Source: Campylobacter sp. RM16189 (GTDB lineage: Bacteria > Campylobacterota > Campylobacteria > Campylobacterales > Campylobacteraceae). From it: a stretch of DNA of 64,000 nucleotides. The position numbers were made by a program, and so were the translations under genes. The stretch lies in NCBI RefSeq assembly GCF_012978815.1, contig NZ_LIWR01000004.1, positions 141,063 to 205,062 of the forward strand, in the 5' to 3' direction. Positions 58,427 through 64,000 of the stretch are shown here, one piece after another; positions within the stretch are counted from its first letter, which is position 1; each line of letters opens with the position of its first letter. The notes beneath the pieces were generated by a model. That model saw nothing but the letters and a program-made list of their open reading frames with translations, did not search any database and was not told where the DNA came from.

Positions 58427-59173
58427 ATGAGAGTTGATAAAATAAAAAGTATAGATGAAGCTTTGGTATTATGCAAAAAAACAAAGGACTTTAGACTTTC
58501 AGTTAAGAAATTTAGTAACGACAAAGATATTTTAAAACTTTATACTCTGTGGCTTGATAATTCAAAATGCGTTCTTGATTGCTTAAATATTATTAGCCAT
58601 TTATCTGTTTTTGATACTGATTTTATATGCGAAATTTTTAATAAAGTCCAAACTTTTGAAAACGCAAATGACTACAAGATAATGATTTGTTGCTATTTGT
58701 CAAGATTTGCTAGCTTGGATGAGCGACTTTTAAGGCTTTATTTTTACTGGCTTGACTCATTAGGCAGTATAGGTAAACAGTATATTTTATTAGCTATCCA
58801 CTTTGTTGATGATATAAAGCTAAGGTATGAGCTTATTGATATTTGGCTTTTTAAAGCAAATATTTCATACGTCTTAAAGATAATAGACAGATGCTGTTGG
58901 TTTAAATTTGGATCAAAAAGCTTTTATAAAAAAGCCCTTTTAACAGCATTGAGAGAGGCAAATACACCAAATGACTTTGCTAAAATCAAGCAGCGAATAG
59001 AAAACTTGAATAAAAAAATGGGCTTTAAATTTTCAAAAATATATAAAATTTGCTCTCAAAAATCTATAAATGCAGATAAGCTAGTATATGAGAACTATAC
59101 CTTGTATTATGGACTTAACCATAGTAGGGTCTATGCTCATTTTTGGGATTTTGTATATTTGTTACACCGGTAA
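58427..59173 (+). CDS. Hypothetical protein, Cys- and Lys-rich, helical
   Basis: 248 residues from the ATG at 58427, which follows GAGGAGTAAAA. Mostly helical, with many cysteines (for example MICCYLSRF and IDRCCWFKF) and no signal peptide or clear membrane helix. I do not recognise the family. Its last 15-20 codons overlap, in antisense, the end of the truncated tape measure gene, so the 3' part of one or both may be a recombination join. Located in the accessory region between tRNA-Phe and prophage genes. Confidence 0.6.
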   Translation: MRVDKIKSIDEALVLCKKTKDFRLSVKKFSNDKDILKLYTLWLDNSKCVLDCLNIISHLSVFDTDFICEIFNKVQTFENANDYKIMICCYLSRFASLDERLLRLYFYWLDSLGSIGKQYILLAIHFVDDIKLRYELIDIWLFKANISYVLKIIDRCCWFKFGSKSFYKKALLTALREANTPNDFAKIKQRIENLNKKMGFKFSKIYKICSQKSINADKLVYENYTLYYGLNHSRVYAHFWDFVYLLHR

Positions 59174-59966
59174 TGGCCTTAGTAAATCCCGAAGCCTCGT
59201 TAAGCCTGCCTAAAAGAGCTTGAACGCTATTGCCTAATACGGTCATGCTTTGACCGATGGTTATTGGCATTTTTCCGAATTCTTTTTCTATAAGATCTTT
59301 TTGTTTGTATAAAGCGAAAAATACCGTTTCAGTAGTAAGCTTGTTTTCTTCGGCCAGCTTTCTAAGCTGTCCTATGCTTACGTTCATGCCATCCGCTATC
59401 GCTTGAGCTAGGCGCGGAGTTTGTTCCATTACGGAAGCCAGCTCTTGTCCGCGCAATGAGTTTGCGGCTAGACCTTGAGACGATTGAATAAGGGCTGCGT
59501 TTGCGCTTTGCGCACTTGCTCCGCTTATAACTAGAGATTTGCTTACCGCCTGAGTTACCTCTATCATCTGCTTAGATGATATTGCGCTATTTTTTAGATT
59601 ATTTGCAAATCTTGTATGCAAATCCGTTGTTTCGGTAAAACTTACGCGTGCACTATTTGCTACGTTTAAAATTTGCGCGCTTAGAGCCTTTAGTTCGTTG
59701 CTGTTTTTTGTCACAAGACTTAATCTACCGGTAGCGTTTGTCAGCGCGTCCATAGAGGCTATACTTTTACTAAAAGCATCACTTAATCCATTTATAGCAA
59801 ATCCCACTGCTGCAAATTTACCTAAAGTGCTTCTAAGAGCATTTGCATAAGTATCGACATTATTGATACTATTTCCTAGCTTATTAACTTCGCTTCTAAC
59901 CAGAGTTACGTTTCTGGTATTTCCGTCTATGGTTATCTTTATTTTTATATCATTAGACACAGACAT
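59115..59966 (-). pseudogene. Truncated phage tail tape measure protein (N-terminal part)
   Basis: 283 residues of the tape-measure N-terminal domain: VTLVRSEVNKLGNSIN, DAFSKSIASMDALTNATGRLSLVTKNSNEL, and SLRGQELASVMEQTPRLAQAIADGMNV, a hallmark segment (QGLAANSLRGQEL) of Mu/lambda-like tape measures. Whole proteins are several times longer, with a long coiled coil and membrane segments missing here. The end GVTNIQNPKNEHRPYYG runs into the neighbouring gene. So only a prophage tail remnant is left. Confidence 0.8.
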
Positions 59967-60020
59967 TATTTACTCTTCGTTTGAATTTTTGTATAATCAA
60001 ATAAAAATAAAGGAGCGAAG

Positions 60021-60200
60021 ATGAATTTACTTGACTTTCTATATAAAATAGTCATAATCTGCTCTATTTGCATTTTTGCTTTTGCAGTAATTGTCATAGC
60101 TTCTTTTACTCCGCAATTAGCCGTCTTTTTGGCTACAATAGCCTTTATTATAGTTGCGCCTATAGCTTTTGGTCTTATTAAGGTTGCTTGTTTTAAATAG
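60021..60200 (+). CDS. Small two-helix membrane protein inside the prophage remnant
   Basis: 59 residues, too short for usual cut-offs. Start MNLLDFLYKIVIICSIC after AAAGGAGCGAAG, a very good ribosome site. Two hydrophobic helices (IVIICSICIFAFAVIVIASF, LAVFLATIAFIIVAPIAFGL) and a short Lys-containing tail. It runs opposite to the tape measure gene, 54 bases from its start. Not recognised; phage small membrane proteins next to tail genes can exclude superinfecting phages. Confidence 0.62.
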   Translation: MNLLDFLYKIVIICSICIFAFAVIVIASFTPQLAVFLATIAFIIVAPIAFGLIKVACFK

Positions 60201-60215
60201 CTAAATAGGTTCAAG

Positions 60216-60407
60216 ATGCTATTTATAGTTAAGAATTTTCTACTTGGCTTTTGGTGGTTTTTTCTAGCAGTCGTCATGGTTGCCGGTGTTTTTGAAATAG
60301 CAACTTCAGACAAGGATAAAATCTTAGCGTTTATAGTTGCCACAATAGCTGTAGGGATAGCACAAATCATTGACAATGCCCGCGCAAAAAGCAAAGCTTC
60401 CTTGTAA
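60216..60407 (+). CDS. Second small membrane protein inside the prophage remnant
   Basis: 63 residues: MLFIVKNFLLGFWWFFLAVVM, a second hydrophobic segment (ILAFIVATIAVGIAQII) after a charged SDKDK turn, and a basic end (NARAKSKASL). It follows the previous small gene by 15 bases on the same strand. The ribosome site is weak (GGTTCAAG), so translation may depend on the first gene. Function unknown. Confidence 0.55.
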   Translation: MLFIVKNFLLGFWWFFLAVVMVAGVFEIATSDKDKILAFIVATIAVGIAQIIDNARAKSKASL

Positions 60408-60411
60408 TTTT

Positions 60412-60627
60412 TCATCTAATCCCTTTATTTATTATCGCTATAAAGCTTTTTGAAATTTCAATCATCCATATAAAATCTATTTTAAACCGTTTGCAAAAAG
60501 CCTTTAAAATCAAGCTATCGCACTCTATATATCCGCCGCTATATCCCTGCTTGGCTACACAAGCCATGTTCTGACCACGAAACATAAGCGTTTCATAGTA
60601 ATCAAGCCCGAACTCCGTCGGGCTCAT
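60412..60627 (-). CDS. Small prophage protein, possible tail-assembly chaperone remnant
   Basis: 71 residues starting MSPTEFGLDYYETLMFRGQNM. The MSPTEF-type beginning and place one gene upstream of the tape measure suggest the second product of a tail-assembly chaperone pair, which in many phages is made by frameshifting. The frame stays open upstream for about 12 codons, preceded by a run of six As, but no convincing start exists for the ATG itself. Likely degenerate. Confidence 0.4.
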   Translation of the reverse strand: MSPTEFGLDYYETLMFRGQNMACVAKQGYSGGYIECDSLILKAFCKRFKIDFIWMIEISKSFIAIINKGIR

Positions 60628-60664
60628 TCTGGCTTCTACGCAGGCAAGCAGGCGATCTACTTTT

Positions 60665-60736
60665 TTACAGTAGGCTTTTTACTTTATGTTTTAGCTCATT
60701 TGCTTCATCTAAAAGATCTAAAATTACAGTTTTCAT
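60665..60736 (-). CDS. Very short ORF with strong ribosome site (prophage remnant)
   Basis: 23 codons, MKTVILDLLDEANELKHKVK and three more residues, with AAAGGAATAAG before the ATG. Its stop overlaps the A6 run at the beginning of the frame of the 71-residue gene. It may be the beginning of a larger protein that has been broken. Confidence 0.25.
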   Translation of the reverse strand: MKTVILDLLDEANELKHKVKSLL

Positions 60737-60975
60737 TCTTATTCCTTTATATAAAATTTTAATTAAATTTTTGAGGTTTTGTCAAACGCCTATTTAATTT
60801 ATCCATAAAACTTTAAAGTAATTTCAAGTGCCATCTCATCATCTTTAAAATATCATGCACAAGCCTTACAACACCTATAATTATTACACTATTACTTGCT
60901 GTTGATCTCAAATCAAATCCGCCATCCTCTTTTGGCATTTATATTCAAACACGATATACTCCTAGTTTTAAATTA
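60737..60975. other. Gap with gene debris between prophage remnant and ATPase
   Basis: 239 bases. On the minus strand there are short frames such as a 41-codon one (MPKEDGGFDLRSTASNSVI and on) and MALEITLKFYG, none with good ribosome sites. Reads like worn-out coding sequence. No repeats or terminator seen. Confidence 0.4.
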
Positions 60976-62232
60976 TCAATACAAAAACCCAAACAACCAC
61001 AATGGGATTTTCTTTCCAACTCCTACTTCTATATCATCAGCTGCTATATATGAATTTTGTACATCCTTATTTTGATCAAAGCTCTTTTTAGCACCGCCCA
61101 CTTCAAAAGTAAACTCACCCACCATAAAGTCCCCAGCTTTTCCTGAGTAAATTTCAGTGATATTTCCAAGCTGATTAGCAAAGAATGTCTCTCTGACATT
61201 TCCCGTATCAGGGTTGTTTAGGTACATTAAATTTGTATTTTCAAGGTAAATTTTATCCGCCTTATCCATATTTTTTATAGCTAGCTCATTTTTCATTAGA
61301 AGCCTAATAAGCCCGGCACTATCAAGCATAGCAAGATACTCTTTTAACGTTCTATCGTCTCTTATATCCACAAGCGATTTTAGGCGCGAGTAGTTTGGTT
61401 GATACGGGACATTTACGCCTATGGCATGAGTTAGGATTTTTAGTTTTCTTGCTGTGTTACCATTTAGATTTGGATATATACTTAAAAGATCGCTATCTAT
61501 AGTGGCTTCGATGCCTTGCTTTAGAGTCTGATAAAAGGCCGTATCGTTTGGCATATCATTATAGTACGGATAATAGCCTACTTTTAGATACTCCCTAAAA
61601 AGTTTGATGATGACTAGATCTTTTTGTTTTAAAACGCTTATGATATTGACAGCAATATTTTCATGATTTACAAGCAAATTTTTAAAATCCAAAGCATCCA
61701 AATCTATATTATATTTTAGTCCGATATACTCTCTTAAGCTCATTCCGCTCATTTTATATATAATCGCTCTTCTGCTTAGGTCATGAGAGCTTTTTAATAC
61801 TTCAAGAGCAGACGAACCTGTAGCTACTATGTTTAGCTCTTTGAAGTTATCATAGGCAAATTTTAAGACAGCCGATATATCTTTACTTTTATAAATTTCA
61901 TCTAGATATAGATACTTACCGCCATTTAGCACAAACTCTCTTATAATAGATGTTATATCGTTTGATATCTCTATATCGTCCAAACTTAGATAAAGGCTAT
62001 CTTTGTTTTTGCTTGCAAGTTGAGCCAATGTAGTTGTTTTGCCTATGCCTCTTTGCCCTAAGATAATAGTAAGCCTATGAGAAAAATCCTTAGAGTCTAT
62101 AAAATATCTTTTGAACTTATAGTTGTTTAATCTTATAAGATCATTGCTCTTTAAAAAAGTTGATCCAACATAACTTATTCCCTTAATATGTAATAAAATA
62201 CAAATAAAGTTATTTTTAAATATAAAAATCAT
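60976..62232 (-). CDS. AAA ATPase with DUF4143 domain, 5' end probably frameshifted
   Basis: Open frame of 418 codons. Walker A is ILGQRGIGKTTTLAQL, Walker B KYLYLDEIYKS, sensor IVATGSSALEV, and a C-terminal DUF4143-like part (LAMLDSAGLIRLL, FEVGGAKKSF) with the Mrr-like fold. The open frame begins at an ATG at 62232 without ribosome site. A better start, ATG at 62171 after AAGGGAATAAG, gives MLDQLF and then stops at once; one more T in the six-T run at 62153-62158 would join it to LKSNDLIRL. So the gene is either out of phase or mis-sequenced. Role of the family is unknown. Confidence 0.65.
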   Translation of the reverse strand: MIFIFKNNFICILLHIKGISYVGSTFLKSNDLIRLNNYKFKRYFIDSKDFSHRLTIILGQRGIGKTTTLAQLASKNKDSLYLSLDDIEISNDITSIIREFVLNGGKYLYLDEIYKSKDISAVLKFAYDNFKELNIVATGSSALEVLKSSHDLSRRAIIYKMSGMSLREYIGLKYNIDLDALDFKNLLVNHENIAVNIISVLKQKDLVIIKLFREYLKVGYYPYYNDMPNDTAFYQTLKQGIEATIDSDLLSIYPNLNGNTARKLKILTHAIGVNVPYQPNYSRLKSLVDIRDDRTLKEYLAMLDSAGLIRLLMKNELAIKNMDKADKIYLENTNLMYLNNPDTGNVRETFFANQLGNITEIYSGKAGDFMVGEFTFEVGGAKKSFDQNKDVQNSYIAADDIEVGVGKKIPLWLFGFLY

Positions 62233-62834
62233 TTTATTTATATGACTATATATTTATATACTTTTCAAAAAACTTCTTAAAAGAATATCAATACATTTTA
62301 TAGTTGTCAATGATTATAAACAGCTACAATCAAATTATATGCTTTAAAACGTATGTTTTGTATACAGCGTATATCTATAGTAAGCAAATTAAGGATTTGA
62401 AATTAAAAGTAAGTAAGCATTAGTTTTTTCAAATGCTAAAACAAAGCATTGAAATTTAGCAAAAATACTAAATATTACTCGCTCTATTTGTAAAGTGTTA
62501 GATATATACTGCAAAATCAAAACAAATGACTGATTTTAATTAGTATTTTCAGACGGTGTGATATTTCTACGTAATATTTAATTACACTTTTTAAAATCGA
62601 AAATCTCACAATCAACACTTTATTTTAATAGATTCTTTAAAGAATATAAACATACGGATACAAAATCTACGTGTCGAAATAAAGCACAATAATTGCGACA
62701 TATGGACAAGTGCTTTGGATTAAAAGAGCTGCCAAACGCACACAGACCAAGCCAATCAGTGAAATATTAGAAAGTCATGATGTAGAATTTAAAAATCAAA
62801 CTAAAATAGTAAAAACCTACCTGATTTATAGTGC
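62233..62834. other. AT-rich non-coding stretch
   Basis: About 600 bases with no supported gene. Between 62692 and 62856 the plus strand has an open frame of some 52 codons (containing VLWIKRAAKRTQTKPISEI) without a clear start, maybe a remnant. No strong repeats were found before the three hairpins that follow. Confidence 0.4.
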
Positions 62835-62872
62835 CATAAACACTCCGATCCTATAAGCCTGAAGTGTTTATG
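62835..62872. repeat. Hairpin, 10-bp perfect stem, 3' of the RTX-like gene
   Basis: CATAAACACT and AGTGTTTATG with an 18-base loop. First (leftmost) of three hairpins downstream of the minus-strand RTX-like gene. Confidence 0.6.
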
Positions 62873-62878
62873 AAACTC

Positions 62879-62900
62879 TCTTATTGTCCTCACAATAAGA
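62879..62900. repeat. Hairpin, 9-bp perfect stem, 3' of the RTX-like gene
   Basis: TCTTATTGT, CCTC loop, ACAATAAGA. Middle one of three. Confidence 0.6.
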
Positions 62901-62909
62901 CTAAAACAA

Positions 62910-62943
62910 CCATCTCTCTTGTATGCTTTAACAAGAGAGATGG
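62910..62943 (-). terminator. Strong terminator hairpin of the RTX-like gene
   Basis: A perfect 13-bp stem, CCATCTCTCTTGT and ACAAGAGAGATGG, with an eight-base loop, 16 bases after the stop. On the minus strand a TTGTTTT run follows, giving a normal Rho-independent terminator. Confidence 0.85.
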
Positions 62944-62958
62944 AATAATTATCCGTTA

Positions 62959-64000
62959 TTAGCCGTTAGTCAAACCTTTAGTGTCTATATCGTTATCTAT
63001 AATTATAGATACTGTATTTGTATTGTTGGTGTATGTAGTGTTTCCATCAATAGTAGCTCCGGTACTCCATTTACCACCATCAGAATCTTTTACCGAGTCA
63101 TCACTGCCACCTTTTATAGTAAGTGTTTCACTGCTATTGTTCTTATTTATATCTAATACATCTTGTGCGGTTATATTTAGCTTTGCGCCATCCACTTCTG
63201 ACAGATCAATGGATTTGATATTTTTATCTACCTTAGATATGTTTGATAGATCTATTGTTTTACTACTATCTATATCGTTTATAATTAAATTTCCGGATTT
63301 ATTAGTAACGACAGTATCTCCACCTGCTATACCGGTTGAAGATGCTTTATCATCTTTTATGATAACGTCTTTCCCGCCAGCTCCATCTAATAGCCTTGCG
63401 CTAGTACCTTCTCCTGTTAATGATATAATATCATCACCTTTACCGCCAAAGAGATTTCCTTCTATTTTAGCACTATCCGATACTTTGATAATGTCATTTC
63501 CATCTTCTGCATCTACACCGCTTACTACAGAAGTACCTGATCCTTGAATGGTTACTGTATCATCTCCTCCTCCACTCTTTATGGCTGAAGATATTTTAGC
63601 TCCGCTTAAAGTAGATATAATATCATCTCCACCTTTAGTATTTATATTATCTATCGTGGAGTTGGTTACGGTCACTTTATCTACGCCCGTAGCTGAGCCT
63701 AGTATATCGCCTTTTACGGTAGAATTTGTAACATTAATTATTTGATCGACTTTATCTCCATGTATATTGGTATGTATATTTCCTTGTATAGTAGCTCCAT
63801 CCGTTACATTTAGCTCCATTCTACCCGCCGTTCGAACTCCTCTGTCGTTTTGAGCTAAATTTAAATTCGTTCCTATTATAGTATTTGCGCCTGAGATGTT
63901 GATTGCTTCAGGTGTTCCGCCGTCCACGCCACCGGTGCTTACTCTTGCTCCTACATCGGCTCCATCTTTTACGGTAACGGCATCTTTGCCGTCTTGACCG
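62959..64000 (-). CDS. RTX/S-layer-like repetitive surface protein, C-terminal part (runs off window)
   Basis: At least 347 codons; the frame stays open to the right edge, so the N-terminus is outside. The protein is Asp/Gly/Ser/Thr-rich, without cysteine, and built of beta-solenoid-like repeats: GGDDIIS, GGGDDTVTI, DGNDIIKVS, GGKGDDIISLTG, close to the calcium-binding GGxGxD form of RTX proteins. The end NTVSIIIDNDIDTKGLTNG has no LPxTG-like anchor. A type I-secreted S-layer/RTX adhesin of the kind seen in several campylobacters is the best guess. Exact class needs the missing part. Confidence 0.72.
   Translation of the reverse strand, partial: GQDGKDAVTVKDGADVGARVSTGGVDGGTPEAINISGANTIIGTNLNLAQNDRGVRTAGRMELNVTDGATIQGNIHTNIHGDKVDQIINVTNSTVKGDILGSATGVDKVTVTNSTIDNINTKGGDDIISTLSGAKISSAIKSGGGDDTVTIQGSGTSVVSGVDAEDGNDIIKVSDSAKIEGNLFGGKGDDIISLTGEGTSARLLDGAGGKDVIIKDDKASSTGIAGGDTVVTNKSGNLIINDIDSSKTIDLSNISKVDKNIKSIDLSEVDGAKLNITAQDVLDINKNNSSETLTIKGGSDDSVKDSDGGKWSTGATIDGNTTYTNNTNTVSIIIDNDIDTKGLTNG

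Noticed and set aside
59966..60415. 149-codon open frame on the minus strand across the two small membrane genes
   Set aside because: No ribosome site, low-complexity mirror of hydrophobic codons. The plus-strand genes have better starts and natural membrane helices.
57721..62960. A second att copy of the tRNA-Phe 3' end
   Set aside because: No repeat of the GTTCGATTC...CTAACCACCA end was found by eye to the right within the window.
62981..63547. 188-codon open frame on the plus strand
   Set aside because: Opposite strand of the repetitive RTX-like gene; composition is the mirror of GAT/GGT-rich repeats.

Overview
The window is from a campylobacterium (Epsilonproteobacteria, Campylobacter sensu lato). 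It is AT-rich and densely coded, with many TTG and GTG starts. The order gmk, highly acidic protein, fliR, ABC ATPase, tsf, rpsB matches the C. jejuni cj1177-cj1182 block. It also has the epsilon-type petABC complex with a dihaem cytochrome c, a dba-dsbI pair, and murD-mraY-gpmI-fabG-acpP-fabF-accA neighbours as in Campylobacter. The species cannot be named. The S-layer/RTX-like protein at the right edge and the nos-cluster remnant suggest a species other than C. jejuni.

Layout: 1-3.2 kb, pgk-gapA and divergent nadD-rsfS. 3.2-11.8 kb, a minus-strand housekeeping run (VanZ-like, YeiH-like, argS, tatA, gmk, acidic pseudo-receiver protein, fliR, LolD-like ATPase, tsf, rpsB). 12-16 kb, iadA, two Sel1/Hcp-like secreted proteins with a small upstream gene, and a DUF4198 protein. 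16-22.5 kb, pgeF and a PhosSR-like two-component system divergent from pstSCAB, with a Pho-box-like site between. 22.5-27.3 kb, ribE, a dba-dsbI operon whose dsbI is frameshifted and has lost its redox cysteines, and a second two-component system whose kinase is frameshifted. 27.4-30.6 kb, mnmG, an orphan ORF, and the tail of a nos cluster (half of nosY, then a NosL-like protein). 30.7-46 kb, three metal-uptake units: TonB receptor with FecBCD-type ABC importer; TonB receptor with hydrolase and a divergent AraC regulator; TonB receptor with DUF4198 protein behind a Fur-box-like site. Between these lie petABC and ynfA. 46-57.7 kb, lipid and cell-wall genes, interrupted by a three-gene cassette: a Dam-type methyltransferase, a HerA-type translocase and a NurA-type nuclease. 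57.7-64 kb, tRNA-Phe followed by accessory DNA: a hairpin-rich non-coding stretch, an unknown gene, a prophage tail remnant (truncated tape measure), two small membrane proteins on the opposite strand, an AAA/DUF4143 ATPase with a suspect 5' end, and the C-terminal part of a repetitive RTX/S-layer-like protein running off the window.

The strongest candidate for a little-described system is the dam-herA-nurA cassette (49.4-53.8 kb). It combines a DNA-marking enzyme with a DNA-pumping motor and a nuclease, and it sits inside an otherwise conserved co-directional run. This is the expected composition of a modification-guided DNA defence or repair module, but the function is inferred. Three genes (dsbI, a histidine kinase, the DUF4143 ATPase) each look one base out of frame. 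These may be real decay, phase variation or assembly errors, and raw reads would decide.
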